Position numbers and translations under genes: made by a program
The notes under the pieces: model-generated
The model's input: only the letters and a program-made list of their open reading frames with translations
The model's database searches: none
Told to the model about the DNA's origin: nothing
Origin: Histomonas meleagridis
Taxonomy: Eukaryota; Parabasalia; Tritrichomonadida; Dientamoebidae
Reading direction: 5' to 3'
Assembly (NCBI GenBank): GCA_020186115.1
Contig: WSYJ01000001.1
Location: 124,001-188,000 of the forward strand
Length of the DNA stretch: 64,000 bases
Shown here: positions 1 to 10,602 of the stretch, piece by piece
Layout of the letters: the number at the start of each line of letters is the position of its first letter
Numbering within the stretch: the first letter of the stretch is position 1

Positions 1-1
1 C

Positions 2-130
2 TTCTTAAAGGCAACGCCAGGCAGAAAGTGGTACCGAACTGTTCAGGCGGGATACACAATCGCGTTCACAATTATCGCGGCAGTGGCATCGACGTGGCAA
101 ACAGTGGAAGAAATAATTGGAAAGAAATAG
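2..130 (+). CDS. C-terminal end of a membrane transporter-like protein (partial)
   Basis: An open frame enters from the left edge and stops with TAG at 128-130, giving 42 residues. The visible part has a basic stretch (GRKWYR), then a hydrophobic, membrane-like segment (YTIAFTIIAAVAS), then a short charged tail ending GKK. This layout is typical of the last membrane helix of a multi-pass transporter such as an amino-acid permease, but the family cannot be fixed from so little. The piece is clearly GC-richer than the DNA that follows, as are the 3' ends of several other genes here. The frame choice rests on hydrophobicity and on the absence of stops up to the window edge. The start lies outside the window. 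Confidence 0.5.
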   Translation, partial: FLKATPGRKWYRTVQAGYTIAFTIIAAVASTWQTVEEIIGKK

Positions 131-650
131 ATTATAGAGAGAAATGATCTATAGTTGGTAAAGAGTTATAAAATCTTTAATATTCATTTTATGTGTTTGT
201 GGATCATAAAAATTCGCTAATGATTATGTACATAAGTTATTGCAGGTTTTTTAAACAGATATCAAAATGCCCTTTAATATGTGTGAATATGTTTTATTGA
301 GATTTTAATGTCTTGTGTAAAACAATGTAATTTCTTCCAAAATTTACTTCGAAAAAACTCAAAGGATATGGGGAAATTTTAACAAATTTTTTAAAGCACT
401 ATGTATAATGAGACTCAAAAAAAAATTCCTGCGCAATAAACTTTAGAAAATTGAGAACCACTTAACGTGCATAAATTTTACAACCAGACTCGAACCTTAC
501 ATTGTAAGTGCTGTATATACAGTACTGAAGTAAGTTCTATTTTTTCTTTATCTATTCACAAGCCAAATTCTTTAGGATGTATAGAAAAAAGTAAAAATAG
601 CATAAAACAATAAAAAGTTACAAACATATTTATATATTTTGAATTCGTAA
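131..650. other. Intergenic, AT-rich
   Basis: No gene, RNA or repeat was recognised. It lies between two convergent 3' ends. Confidence 0.5.
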
Positions 651-1682
651 TCATGAAATAGATAGTTTTTCCAATTGCTTTTGTAGCATTTGGATTCTTG
701 TCTGATTAGTTACCACTTGATAAGAAGTCTTTCCATGATTATAACATCTTTCTTGGAATTTCTCAATCACTTCTGTTGTCTTTTGAAGTTCTTTCAATTC
801 TTCATCTAGCATTTGCTTGTATTCTTCTTCTGTTTGTATTGCATTTATTAAGTTTGTTATGTATTGTTGTTTCCGAAGTTCTATTTCAGCAAAAAGTGAC
901 TTTTTCACTTCACTTTCACTCGTGTGTAAACCATTAAAAAAGTTTGCTTTTAAATCTTTGAGTTGTTGCTCAAGACTGTTGTTTGCTTGTGTTTGCTGAT
1001 TTATTCGATTTGTAAGGCTGGTGTGCATTTCAATCATTTTGTTTCGTTCATTTACATATTCTTGAGAAGGATTTGGAAGATTATTATCTTTGATTTTAAG
1101 GGATTCTTCCCTTTTTCGAAGGTTTTCAAGAGCTTCTCGCTCTTCTACTTGAAGAACATTGAGTTGTTGTTCATTTTGTTGTTGTTCTTCAAGTTTGGAA
1201 TTGATAAGTTCTATTAAAACTTGCTCATCTTTATCTGTAGTTTGGTTATGTTGAAGTTCATTAATTTCATCTTGTAAAAAAACATAATCAGCTTCACGTT
1301 CCTGTAGGCTGTATTCAGCATATTCAAATTCAGTTTGAATATAATGGAAATCTTTTTTGAGAGATTGAATTTGTTGATCAAGCTTATATAAATCAGGATC
1401 TGATAAATCTATTTTTTGTTGGTTTGACTTTTCAGAAAGTTCCTTGTTTTGAATTTTAAGTTTGGTTAACTCATTTTCTAATTCTTGATATTGTTTTGTA
1501 AGTAATTGATTTTCTTTACGAATTTTTTCAATATATAATGTGGCACTGGGTGATTTAGTGTTCTTAGGGCTGGGTGATAAATGTTTTCTTGTAGGAGATT
1601 TTTGCGGAGAAAAACTCGACATATATAATTTCACATAACATTTCTCATTTTTTTCTTTGTTTTTCCTCTTGGTGCATTTCAT
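651..1682 (-). CDS. Coiled-coil protein, 343 aa
   Basis: After a basic Ser/Pro-rich N-terminus (SFSPQKSPTRK, SPSPKNTKSP) the protein is almost entirely heptad-like coiled coil rich in Glu, Gln, Lys and Leu from about residue 50 to 330. There is no enzyme motif, signal peptide or membrane segment. The SP/TP sites near the N-terminus could be proline-directed kinase sites. The first ATG (1682) adds 20 very basic residues. The internal Met21 (ATG at 1622, MSSFSPQ) is an equally good start, because trichomonad mRNAs have very short leaders. A cytoskeletal or flagellar role is plausible for such a protein but is only inference. It is divergently transcribed from the galactokinase gene across about 310 bp. 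Confidence 0.7.
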   Translation of the reverse strand: MKCTKRKNKEKNEKCYVKLYMSSFSPQKSPTRKHLSPSPKNTKSPSATLYIEKIRKENQLLTKQYQELENELTKLKIQNKELSEKSNQQKIDLSDPDLYKLDQQIQSLKKDFHYIQTEFEYAEYSLQEREADYVFLQDEINELQHNQTTDKDEQVLIELINSKLEEQQQNEQQLNVLQVEEREALENLRKREESLKIKDNNLPNPSQEYVNERNKMIEMHTSLTNRINQQTQANNSLEQQLKDLKANFFNGLHTSESEVKKSLFAEIELRKQQYITNLINAIQTEEEYKQMLDEELKELQKTTEVIEKFQERCYNHGKTSYQVVTNQTRIQMLQKQLEKLSIS

Positions 1683-1996
1683 TGATATACAGCCAAGCTT
1701 TAAAACTAATGCTTTAATCTCTTTCTTTTGATGGACAAAACTTTTAGCTTTGAGTCAAAAAATTTAAAATAGTTCTAATTGAAATAATTATAAATTGATA
1801 TTAGAATAAGATTAACATGACACTGTTACACTAGGTATTAAATACTGTTTGTAGCTCTTTGGTAATGCTTAAATTTAATGAGGAGAATGGTTACAGACAA
1901 TGAACTCACAAACCCAGCCCTTTAGAAAATTTGATATAAACGATTATATTTCTCACAAAAAGATGGTTTGGCGTGTGGATTTCATTTTTTTAGAAA
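1683..1996. other. Divergent intergenic region upstream of galactokinase
   Basis: AT-rich spacer between two divergent genes. About 20 bp before the galactokinase ATG is a TTTCATTTTTTT tract that loosely resembles the trichomonad initiator (consensus TCAYTWYTCATTA). No other signal was identified. Confidence 0.35.
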
Positions 1997-3208
1997 ATGA
2001 GTTTCAACAAGGAAGATCCAATTATCCAAATGATGGTCCCTGAGTTTATTTCCAAATTTGGTTGTAATCCTGAAGTTGCTGGTCGCGCACCTGGAAGAGT
2101 CAATCTTATTGGTGAACACATTGATTACTGCGGATTTCCAGTCTTTCCAATGGCCCTTAAAGACAAACATACAACTGTCCTTATTAGCCTCAATGATTCT
2201 GGAAAGATAAATTGCAAGAATACTGATCCAGCAAATTATCCTGATGCTGAAGTCAATTCCATTGCGCCTGAATCAGAACTCGTTTCCACAGGATGGAGTA
2301 AGTATGTTGAAAGTGCCATTAAAGAGTATTGCAAAACCTTCAATTATACAATCCATGGCATCAACATATTAGTTCATGGAACGGTTCCTATTGCCTCAGG
2401 TCTTTCCTCTTCTGCAGCTCTTCTTTGTTCCATAGTCATTGCACTTAACGCCTTACAAAATGTGGATCATGATAAACAAGCACTGATCAACTGTTCCATT
2501 GAAGCCGAACATCGTGTTGGCATGAACTGTGGTGGTATGGATCAATCCATATCCATTTTAGGCCAAGAAGGTTATGCGTTAATCATTGGATTTTCTCCAC
2601 CGTCCACAAAACTCGTCAAATTGCCCGACGCCCATTTCATTGTTGCCCACTGCATGAAGAAGTCCGCGAAAGTCGAAGGCTATGACGAGAACTGTTACAA
2701 TCATCGAGTATTAGAAGTTCGTCGTGCAGCCGAACTCATGGCCGCGAACTGTAAAACGATTGGCGACGTTGTTAAATCAGTCGGCGGCTTCGACAAAGCC
2801 ATTGAACTTGCAGAGAAGCTTCCGCAGAAAGAGGGAAATCTTGTTCTCCGCGACCGCGCTCTCCACGTTCTAACCGAAGCGCAGCGCGTGCTGAAGATGG
2901 AGAACGCGACACTCGACGAGTGGGGAACGCTGATGTGCGAATCGCATCGAAGCTGCAGAGATTTGTACCACTGCTCGTGCGAAGAGTTGGACGAGTTAGT
3001 CGAAGAGGGGCTGAAAGATGGCGCAATCGGAGGAAGGCTCACCGGCGCGGGATGGGGCGGATGCGCAATCTTTCTGCTGAGGAAGGAGAACGACCCGCAG
3101 CTGTTCATAGAGAAGCTGAAGAAGGGATACTACGAGAGAAGGAAGATCGAGAACCCGATTGTGTTCGCAACAAAGCCGGGACAGGGCGCAGAGGCGTTCA
3201 AGTTCTGA
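1997..3208 (+). CDS. Galactokinase / N-acetylgalactosamine kinase-like (GHMP family)
   Basis: This 403-aa protein has all three GHMP-kinase motifs: the galactokinase signature GRAPGRVNLIGEHIDY at residues 29-44, the ATP-binding loop PIASGLSSSAAL at about 131-142, and the C-terminal GRLTGAGWGG at about 346-355. GGMDQ at 179-183 supplies the likely catalytic Asp182. The family phosphorylates the C1 hydroxyl of galactose or GalNAc in the cytosol, the first step of the Leloir or salvage route. Length is normal. GalK and GalNAc kinase cannot be separated by eye. The ATG is 20 bp after an initiator-like TTTCATTT. Base composition changes inside the gene: roughly the last 600 bp are much GC-richer than the first half, with a shift to C/G-ending codons. 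Confidence 0.93.
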   Translation: MSFNKEDPIIQMMVPEFISKFGCNPEVAGRAPGRVNLIGEHIDYCGFPVFPMALKDKHTTVLISLNDSGKINCKNTDPANYPDAEVNSIAPESELVSTGWSKYVESAIKEYCKTFNYTIHGINILVHGTVPIASGLSSSAALLCSIVIALNALQNVDHDKQALINCSIEAEHRVGMNCGGMDQSISILGQEGYALIIGFSPPSTKLVKLPDAHFIVAHCMKKSAKVEGYDENCYNHRVLEVRRAAELMAANCKTIGDVVKSVGGFDKAIELAEKLPQKEGNLVLRDRALHVLTEAQRVLKMENATLDEWGTLMCESHRSCRDLYHCSCEELDELVEEGLKDGAIGGRLTGAGWGGCAIFLLRKENDPQLFIEKLKKGYYERRKIENPIVFATKPGQGAEAFKF

Positions 3209-3767
3209 ATTAGTGATACGCATTAAATGCATTTTATTGATTCGTTTTGGCTTGGAAAATGTTTTGGATGTCTGTGCACGAATTGTTTGGAATGTTTTGT
3301 TTATGAAGTAGAAAATTTTGGTGATTGAATGAATTCAATTTTGATTATCTATGCTCGAAGTGTGTGGTGAATTTGTTGGTTTTAATTGGAGTTGAATTTG
3401 ATTCTTCTTCCTTGGTGTTTTTTATTTCGTATACGTATCAATTATATAATGATTAATGAAATAATAATTAATACAATCAAAACGCAAATAAAAATATAAA
3501 TATATGTTTTATATTCAGCTCTTGATTCATTATTTTCAAAAATCATATAAAAAACAGAACAACACACGAAATATTTATGAATAAATAATAACAATATAAT
3601 CAGAAAGTTTAAGAAATATCGGGATATGTGTAAAACATGAATTCATAATTGTGGCATTAAATAAAGTTAAATATGAATTACTGAAAGAAGAGTGTGAAAT
3701 ATTATATTTTTTAATCCAAATAAGTATGATTCGATTTCTGCTATGTTTTCTGAAAGAGAAACTTTTT

Positions 3768-3959
3768 CTAATTGAGAACAGGAATAAAAGGTAATTTACA
3801 AATTGAAACGACTGAGTTAGCTATAGTAATAGATTAATTTCCAGTAAGAAAAAGAACATTTTTCTAATTGAGAACAGGAATAAAAGGTAATTTACAAATT
3901 GAAACGACTGAGTTAGCTATAGTAATAGATTAATTTCCAGTAAGAAAAAGAACATTTTT
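3768..3959. repeat. Perfect or near-perfect 2 x 96-bp tandem duplication
   Basis: Two adjacent copies of a 96-bp unit start at 3768 and 3864, both beginning CTAATTGAGAACAGGAATAA and ending in AAGAAAAAGAACAT. No difference between the copies was seen, so the duplication is recent or maintained. The unit has no convincing coding content. The rest of 3209-4355 is AT-rich intergenic DNA with no gene seen. Confidence 0.9.
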
Positions 3960-4355
3960 TCCAAAAAAACCGTTTTTTCCTAGGAGGACTAACCCCATTT
4001 TAAATTACAACATATTCTGTCCTTTTGTATTATACATTTGTAAATTAAATTGGATTTTAATATGGTGAATGGTGTCGACCCCACGATTTGTTTTTCGTTA
4101 AAATTGTATGTGGCATTATAATAGCAACGCCATGTTTCCAATTTCATTATTAATATCTCCATATTTCATATAAATTCAAAAAAATGATGTTTTGCTAAAG
4201 ATTTGTTTTTATGGGATATGCACAAAAAGGCAAATTCCAACTGAAAAAGTATAAAATCAGAAGTTTACTTGAGTTTTTGAATTTATTTACGATAAGATGA
4301 AAAACGTTTGCAAACAATTTGCCTTTCACAATAATTTTTTAATTATTTCTTTTTC

Positions 4356-6272
4356 TTATGCCTTAATAATTTCGACCACTTCTTTGTGGCGCATTTGCTT
4401 AGCCTCCTGGTATGCATATGCAATATTTTTCTTCGATGGATTATATTTTAACAGCAGATTTACAATGTTCGGCTTATCACAGATCGCAGCAACTTCAATT
4501 GCGGAATACTTCAAATGCTTCTTCTCGTAATAGAACGAGTCGGGATTGACGCCATTTTCCAGCATCGTTTTCACCACACGGAAGAAACCTTTCTTACATG
4601 CGAAACATAACGGATGAATTTCTTTTTCTTGAGTACATTCGTATTTACAAATGTCGACTCCAAAGTTCAAAATCATTTTAATTGAGTTCAGATTGAGCAT
4701 GTTGATGGCCTCATTTAACATTTCCACAAAATATATTGGATCTGACGTATGCTTCGATAATATGTACTTAAGGACATCTGGGGCATAGACATACGCGGCA
4801 TGTTCACTATATAATTCGACGTATGATACAATATCTTTCCTATCTTGATAATTTTCAATGATGTTAATAAAATTATTTCGTACCACATATGAAAATGAGG
4901 CAATTTTGAAGAAAAATTTAATTCTATACATAATGAATATATTAACTCCCACCCATTTTCACACGCATGTGATAATGCGTTTTGCCAGTTACCATCTTCT
5001 ACTTTGAGATCTGCACCCAAAACCTTAAATAATAAAAATAAATCCTGATAACCATTCATTGCTATTTCAGTTAAAAGACATTAAACGGGAATTTGGGATA
5101 TATTCTTTGGTCTTTTCCTTTGTATCCAACAAATATCATTTTTTGTCCATTAGAGTCTACAGGGATTTTTTCTGCTGGGAATCCTGTGGTAATATTCCTG
5201 GACGAATGTCATTTGATTTTGGTAAAAAGACTAATTCGAAATATTCTGAGTTTTTGGTGTTTGTGTCGAAGCCCTTTTCGATAAACTTCTCAATTATGTA
5301 ATAGTTGCGAAATTCAAATGCGAACCATAGCGCCGATAAATTGAAATAATGATCGGTTTCAAGTGACATGTCATGATTTGTTATTAAGTGATCAACCATT
5401 GAATTTGATCGTCCACAAATGGCAGCACACAAACATCCTTGGATATCATGTTCTCCCATATTATAAAAGCGCTCAAAGAGTTCAATGTCACCTATAAATG
5501 CTGCAGAATGTATGGCACGCCATCCATGCGGGTTAGTTGCATTAATTGGAACTTTTTGTTCAATGAAAAAATCAATTACTTTACGAGAGTTAAAAAGAAC
5601 AGCTGCAGATAATATAGGATGTTGGTGTGAAATAAGTGTGGCTAAGGCAATTTTATAGTTGGTGACTTCGGGATAATCACCACGTGGATATAGTGATTTA
5701 ATGGTTTCAACATCATCATCCATAATGGCAAAGTCAAAGGCTTTGGAATTTGGATAACGTCGACATCTACGAAATTGAGCCCAACAATCTTTTCGAATAT
5801 CTTGGTAATGATCAGGCTTATATTTAAATGTTTCCATAAGCTCTTCTGGTCCTAACGTTATTTCTAACTCGGGAACTAAATTGCTTTGTGGTCTGTTTAT
5901 AAGGTCTGGTGGTAATATTATATTGTAAGATTCAATAACATCATCAGCTGTAAAAACGCCTGCATCACAGCAACAAAAGAAGAAGAAAAGATCATTATGT
6001 ACACAATAATATGCGAACAAATGTCGTTGATTTTCGTCAAAAAGATCAAACACCAAATAAACTATAGCTTCTGTATGTTTCTCTCGATATCTGCTAATTG
6101 AAGAAAATAAGAAACTGACAATGTCAGTAAAATGATATTCTTTTAGGATTTTAATTATTTCTTCTTTTTCTTTTGGATCTCCTTCATACTTCCAAAGCAT
6201 TTCAGATATCGTACGGGACCTTTTAATTTTTTCCATCACTTCTTCCTTTGTTAATGATGCCTGCGGAATCAT
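4356..6272 (-). pseudogene. Broken DUF3447/ankyrin-repeat protein gene
   Basis: The intact N-terminal part (6272 to 5157, 371 aa) has the trichomonad DUF3447 layout: a helical head, then ankyrin-like units such as NPHGWRAIHSAAFIGDIELF. It ends at a TAG just after QQKKSL. Ankyrin coding continues downstream in other frames. One piece (from about 5075 to 4955) reads TEIAMNG then NWQNALSHACENGW. A further frame (from about 4952) carries units such as HPLCFACKKGFFRVVKTMLENG and ends at 4356. At least two disruptions are needed to join them: a region with stops at about 5080-5160, and a one-base shift near 4955. Unlike the ankyrin genes at 38-40 kb and 46.8-49 kb, this one has no regular intron-like spacers. 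A decayed family member is the simplest reading. Confidence 0.7.
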
Positions 6273-6558
6273 TTTGGTGTTTATTTTGCAGTTATTTCAA
6301 GTCCAAAAAATGACACATTACAAATTTTACTTTTTGCACAGGACCTTTTGTCACTTTTCTTTTTCTTCTCCGAACGTTTCACATCCCACAAAACGATAGA
6401 AAATTTCAGTTCAAATTTCAAGTGCAGTCAGTCCACTACACTCAGAAAAAGATTCGAATTGAATAAGAATCAATCGTCTTCCAATTCTGGTTGTGTTCAT
6501 TTCACATTAACATGAAAGTCAGATATGGTATGTTTATTGCCATGTTAAATTATTATGT

Positions 6559-8505
6559 TTATACGAGTATCTCATCAACACCATCTGCTTCACTGGCTTG
6601 TACTTCATTGAGAGGCTTCTTGTTACGCTTCTTCAAAATAACAACAACAACAATCGCTACAACGGCAAGGACAACAACTATAACAACAACACTAATAATG
6701 GCTTTCTCTGCCGTTGTAAGTCCGGATTGTTGATCTGCAGGCTCAGAGATTTCTGCTGAAGATGAATCTTCTGTTTGTGCTTCAGATGTAATTTCTGTTG
6801 TGATCTCTGTTGGTGCTTGTGTAGTTACTTCAGTAGTTGCTTCTGATGAAGAAGCGGTAGGAATTTCTGTTGTTACTTCTGATGATGATTCAGTAGTAAT
6901 TTCTGATGTCACTTCAGAAGATGATTCGGTAGTAATTTCTGTTGTTACTTCTGAAGAATATTCAGTAGTAATTTCTGTTGTTACTTCTGATGATGATTCG
7001 GTAGTAATTTCTGTTGTTACTTCTGAAGAATATTCAGTAGTAATTTCTGTTGTTAATTCTGATGATGATTCAGATGTTACCTCAGAAGATGACTCAGTGA
7101 TAATTTCTGATGATGATTCAGATGTTACTTCTGATGATGATTCAGTAGTAATTTCTGATGATGACTCAGTAGTAATTTCTGATGATGATTCAGTAGTAAT
7201 TTCTGATGATGACTCAGTAGTAATTTCTGATGATGATTCAGTAGTAATTTCTGATGATGATTCAGTAGTAATTTCTGTTGTTACTTCTGATGATGATTCA
7301 GTAGTAATTTCTGATGATGATTCAGTAGTAATTTCTGTTGTTACTTCTGATGATGATTCAGATGCTGATTCAGAAGATGATTCTGATGAAGATTCAGATG
7401 TTACTTCTGATGTTGATTCTGATGCTGATTCAGATGTTACTTCTGATGATGATTCAGATGCTGATTCTGATGATGATTCAGATGTTACTTCAGAGGATGC
7501 CTCAGAAGATGATTCTGATGAAGATTCAGATGCTGATTCTGATGATGATTCAGAGGCCTCAGATGCTGATTCTGATGATGATTCAGATGTTACTTCTGAT
7601 GATGATTCAGATGAAGATTCAGAGGATGCTTCAGAGGATGATTCAGATGAAGATTCAGAGGATGCCTCAGAGGATGATTCAGATGAAGATTCAGAGGATG
7701 CTTCAGAGGATGATTCAGATGAAGATTCAGAGGATGCTTCAGAGGATGATTCAGAGGATGCCTCAGAGGATGCTTCAGATGAAGATTCAGAGGATGCCTC
7801 AGAGGATGATTCAGATGAAGATTCAGAGGATGATTCAGAAGATGATTCAGATGTTACTTCTGATGATGATTCAGATGAAGATTCAGAGGATGCCTCAGAA
7901 GATGATTCAGAAGATGATTCAGAAGATGCTTCAGAAGATGATTCAGATGATGATTCAGAGGATGATTCAGAAGATGATTCAGATGTTACTTCTGATGATG
8001 ATTCAGATGAAGATTCAGAGGATGCCTCAGAAGATGATTCAGAAGATGCTTCAGAAGATGCTTCAGATGATGCTTCAGAAGATGCTTCAGAAGATGCTTC
8101 AGAAGATGCTTCAGAAGATGATTCAGATGATGATTCAGAGGATGATTCAGATGTTGCTTCTGATGATGATTCAGATGAAGATTCAGAAGATGATTCAGAT
8201 GAAGATTCAGAAGATGATTCAGAGGATGATTCAGAAGATGATTCAGATGTTGCTTCTGATGATGATTCAGATGAAGATTCAGAAGATGATTCAGAGGATG
8301 ATTCAGAAGATGATTCAGAAGATGATTCTGATGAAGATTCAGATGTTACTTCTGATGATGATTCAGATGAAGATTCAGAAGATGATTCAGAGGATGATTC
8401 CGTTGATGTCTCGGTATTTTCATCATTGCTCTTGATGACAATCCTTTTCCTTGGGATGCTTTCATCGTATTTTGTTATTGCTAAGGTAAGAAGAAGAACA
8501 AACAT
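6559..8505 (-). CDS. Mucin-like Ser/Glu/Thr repeat type I membrane protein
   Basis: The ATG at 8505 begins a good signal peptide (MFVLLLTLAITK). It is followed by a short charged stretch and about 520 residues of SSSE-type repeats, with variants ASSE, VTSE, EITTE and VTTE. A single C-terminal membrane helix (AIISVVVIVVVLAVVAIVVVV) and a cytoplasmic tail starting KKRNKKP and ending DEILV follow. The layout is signal, repetitive stalk, membrane anchor and short tail, as in trichomonad surface proteins. The Ser/Thr-rich stalk would be heavily O-glycosylated or phosphorylated, and acidic. The repeat shifts from SSESSSE-type toward ITTESSSE-type near the membrane, which suggests two expansion phases. 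Translation could be extended upstream only from a non-ATG codon, so 8505 is preferred. Function is unknown; a cell-surface coat or adhesin role is inferred. Confidence 0.8.
   Translation of the reverse strand: MFVLLLTLAITKYDESIPRKRIVIKSNDENTETSTESSSESSSESSSESSSEVTSESSSESSSESSSESSSESSSESSSESSSEATSESSSESSSESSSESSSESSSESSSESSSEATSESSSESSSESSSEASSEASSEASSEASSEASSEASSESSSEASSESSSESSSEVTSESSSESSSESSSESSSEASSESSSESSSEASSESSSESSSEVTSESSSESSSESSSESSSEASSESSSEASSEASSESSSEASSESSSESSSEASSESSSESSSEASSESSSESSSEASSESSSESSSEVTSESSSESASEASESSSESASESSSESSSEASSEVTSESSSESASESSSEVTSESASESTSEVTSESSSESSSESASESSSEVTTEITTESSSEITTESSSEVTTEITTESSSEITTESSSEITTESSSEITTESSSEITTESSSEITTESSSEVTSESSSEIITESSSEVTSESSSELTTEITTEYSSEVTTEITTESSSEVTTEITTEYSSEVTTEITTESSSEVTSEITTESSSEVTTEIPTASSSEATTEVTTQAPTEITTEITSEAQTEDSSSAEISEPADQQSGLTTAEKAIISVVVIVVVLAVVAIVVVVILKKRNKKPLNEVQASEADGVDEILV
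6800..8440. repeat. 12-bp-based coding minisatellite inside the surface-protein gene
   Basis: The + strand reads as runs of units such as TCAGATGATGAT, TCAGAAGATGAT and TCAGAGGATGCC, with higher-order blocks. Because the period is a multiple of three and the unit lacks stops in several frames, long open frames also occur on the opposite strand (SDDDSED-type and QRMIQKM-type translations). These are by-products of the repeat. Confidence 0.9.
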
Positions 8506-9422
8506 TAAAATGCTTGTTTTTGTGAGCCTACATTGAATAGTCAATATGGCCGTTTCTTAAAGAAAATTGAAAGAATTCGTGTTGTTTGAATTAAGAGGAC
8601 GAGAGGTTTTTGATAGAATTTCAATTGTAACAGCAAACAAACTTTTGAGCCATTTTTTTATGTGCTATCAACAGAACGGTTATATGGAACCACCTTCTGA
8701 AAATTTGTTATTTAACCAATATCAAAAGGTGCACAAAAACGATAAACCAATCAATTCGATAAGGAATTCAGAGGAAATCTCAAGTAAATTGACACATTTC
8801 TGTGAACTGATACGAACGGCGTGTCGGCTTTTTATTTTGATAAGGAAGAAATTTGTGCGCAGGCAAAAATGAATGAATAATCGCATATATCATAGTGCAA
8901 TAAGAATATTTAACAAAATTACGAATCAGATGGTTGCATTACAAAATCTTTCTTTCGCAAACTTTGTTTCATAAGGAATCTCGATACAATATTTATATAT
9001 ATATATAATATGATTACAGCATAAATGAAAAATGTGTGTCTCATTTCGTCAAATTAATATCTAATAAAACATTAGTACCTGAAACGCGTTTAAATAACAG
9101 GTTTTAAATGTCGAAAATATTTTCGAACAAGGATTTTCAATTTTTTGGGTTGTGGAAAAGTCAATTTTATATAAAGTTTTGAATTGCTCTCACTTTCAGA
9201 GAATCGAAAATTTCATTCCTTAAGCAAAACTCAATTTATAATAAAAAACATGCATCTAACTTAACACGTATTTTGAGCTAGAAGCAAACAAAGAAAATTA
9301 TGGAATCTTTGAAATTTATTAGATAATTTTTTGTTCATATTAAAAACAATTTTTAGATTTAAATGATGATTTGCTTGGGCATGCACTTGAAAAATTCCAA
9401 ATTTTAGAAGTTTGCTTGTTTA
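8506..9422. other. Intergenic region between the surface-protein gene and CHMP3
   Basis: No supported gene. An open frame at 8567-8872 begins with a non-ATG codon and has no recognisable domain. The rest is AT-rich, with a TATATATATATA run near 8995. Confidence 0.4.
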
Positions 9423-10031
9423 TTATAATGCAGCCATTTTAACGAGATCTGGATTTTCTTCAATTTCTTCTTGATCTATTGGGATTTGTTCAATTGGTTT
9501 GCCTGTTGTCTTGCTAACATCTTTGGCAATTTCGTTATATACAAGACGAACAGCAAGTTCTTGATCTTCAGCTTCTGTATCTCCGTTCAATTCGTCCATA
9601 GTTTCGTCAAGCATTTCTTCAGTGAGACCGGATTTCTCCATTTCTTGTTGAAGTTGCATCATTGTACGTTGCATTTCTGGAACTTTCACCATTTGATTCA
9701 TCATACGTGTAACTTCAGCAGACTTTTGGAATGTTCCACAAACTTTCACTTGGGCCATTTGTAGATCAATTTGACGAACCATTGAATCAAGTTGTGTGCA
9801 TGTCTTTAACAACTTAGAACGGGTTTTCTTTGAATTTGCTATTTCTGCAATAAGTGGCATGACAGAGTCTTGATGTCCTTGTTTCATTAAAAGTTTTACC
9901 TTTTGTTTAATTTTGTCTTCTTCTCTTTCGATTTTAAGCATTTGTCGATTAATTGCACGGCGTTCACTACGAATTGTTGTTTTCCATTGTTTTGCACGTT
10001 CTTGTGGAGTCAGCTTCTTTCCACCAAACAT
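9423..10031 (-). CDS. ESCRT-III subunit Vps24/CHMP3
   Basis: The 202-aa helical protein has the Snf7-fold pattern: a basic N-terminal half (IRSERRAINRQMLKIEREED) and an acidic C-terminal half. Family-specific stretches match CHMP3/Vps24, for example CGTFQKSAEVTRMMNQMVKV followed by PEMQRTMMQLQQEM and an acidic EEMLDETMDEL. The end (EEIEENPDLVKMAAL) is in the place of the MIT-interacting tail. ESCRT-III polymerises on endosomal and abscission membranes for scission, together with Vps2 and Vps4. The ATG at 10031 (MFGGKKLTPQ) is chosen because the longer reading uses a TTG. Two CGGTT/AACCG motifs lie 16-40 bp upstream of this ATG. Confidence 0.9.
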   Translation of the reverse strand: MFGGKKLTPQERAKQWKTTIRSERRAINRQMLKIEREEDKIKQKVKLLMKQGHQDSVMPLIAEIANSKKTRSKLLKTCTQLDSMVRQIDLQMAQVKVCGTFQKSAEVTRMMNQMVKVPEMQRTMMQLQQEMEKSGLTEEMLDETMDELNGDTEAEDQELAVRLVYNEIAKDVSKTTGKPIEQIPIDQEEIEENPDLVKMAAL

Positions 10032-10046
10032 TTTGTCTATTGTCAA

Positions 10047-10070
10047 AACCGTTGGTTTTAGTGCGGTTAA
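10047..10070 (-). promoter_or_regulatory. Paired AACCG-type motifs upstream of CHMP3
   Basis: The + strand reads AACCGTT at 10047 and GCGGTTAA at 10063, an inverted pair. The core fits a Myb-type site (AACNG). Similar motifs precede several genes in this window. Function is inferred. Confidence 0.4.
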
Positions 10071-10602
10071 ATGAAGGGTAACTTTTTGAACATTTTAAAC
10101 ATTTTGAGATATCTCATAGAAAATATTCTAATACTTATTACGGTTTTACTTTTCATATTTTGACTGCCACATGAATTTTCCGATAGATTTACGATACAAC
10201 TTTTTGAGCCAGCTCCTTTGACGCGATCCTATATTTCTTATAGGTAAATGCAATATTCTTTAGATAAATTTCATATGCTTTCGGAATTAATTCATTTTGT
10301 TAATAATGAAAAATGGCATTCATATAAATAAATTCTTTCATCATCATTGTTGTGATAAGCAGCAAATAAAAAATAGAATTCTTAATATATCATCTTACAA
10401 TAACTATGATAAATTTATATATTCGAATTATGGTAATACGGAATCTTTTAGATAAATTAGAAAAAGGATTCAATCAAAATATTTCACACACTCTAGAATC
10501 ATATTAAAATTTTGCTGAAATTAACAAATACCTATTTCCCAATATCAGAATAAAATCACAAGAAAATTTTAAAAAAATTAGAATCTTTATAATAATATTA
10601 CA
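10071..10602. other. Intergenic, AT-rich
   Basis: No gene was identified upstream of the BspA-like relic. Confidence 0.4.

Noticed and set aside
2701-3232. Several open frames on both strands over the galactokinase 3' half
   Set aside because: Shadows caused by high GC and few stops. The galactokinase frame has all family motifs.
6800-8536. Antisense 578-codon frame (SDDDSED repeats) and a 365-codon QRMIQKM frame
   Set aside because: By-products of the 12-bp repeat on the coding strand. The opposite strand has a signal peptide and membrane anchor in frame.
8567-8872. 101-codon + frame after the repeat surface protein
   Set aside because: It begins with TTG, has no recognisable domain, and lies in the promoter side of the opposite gene.
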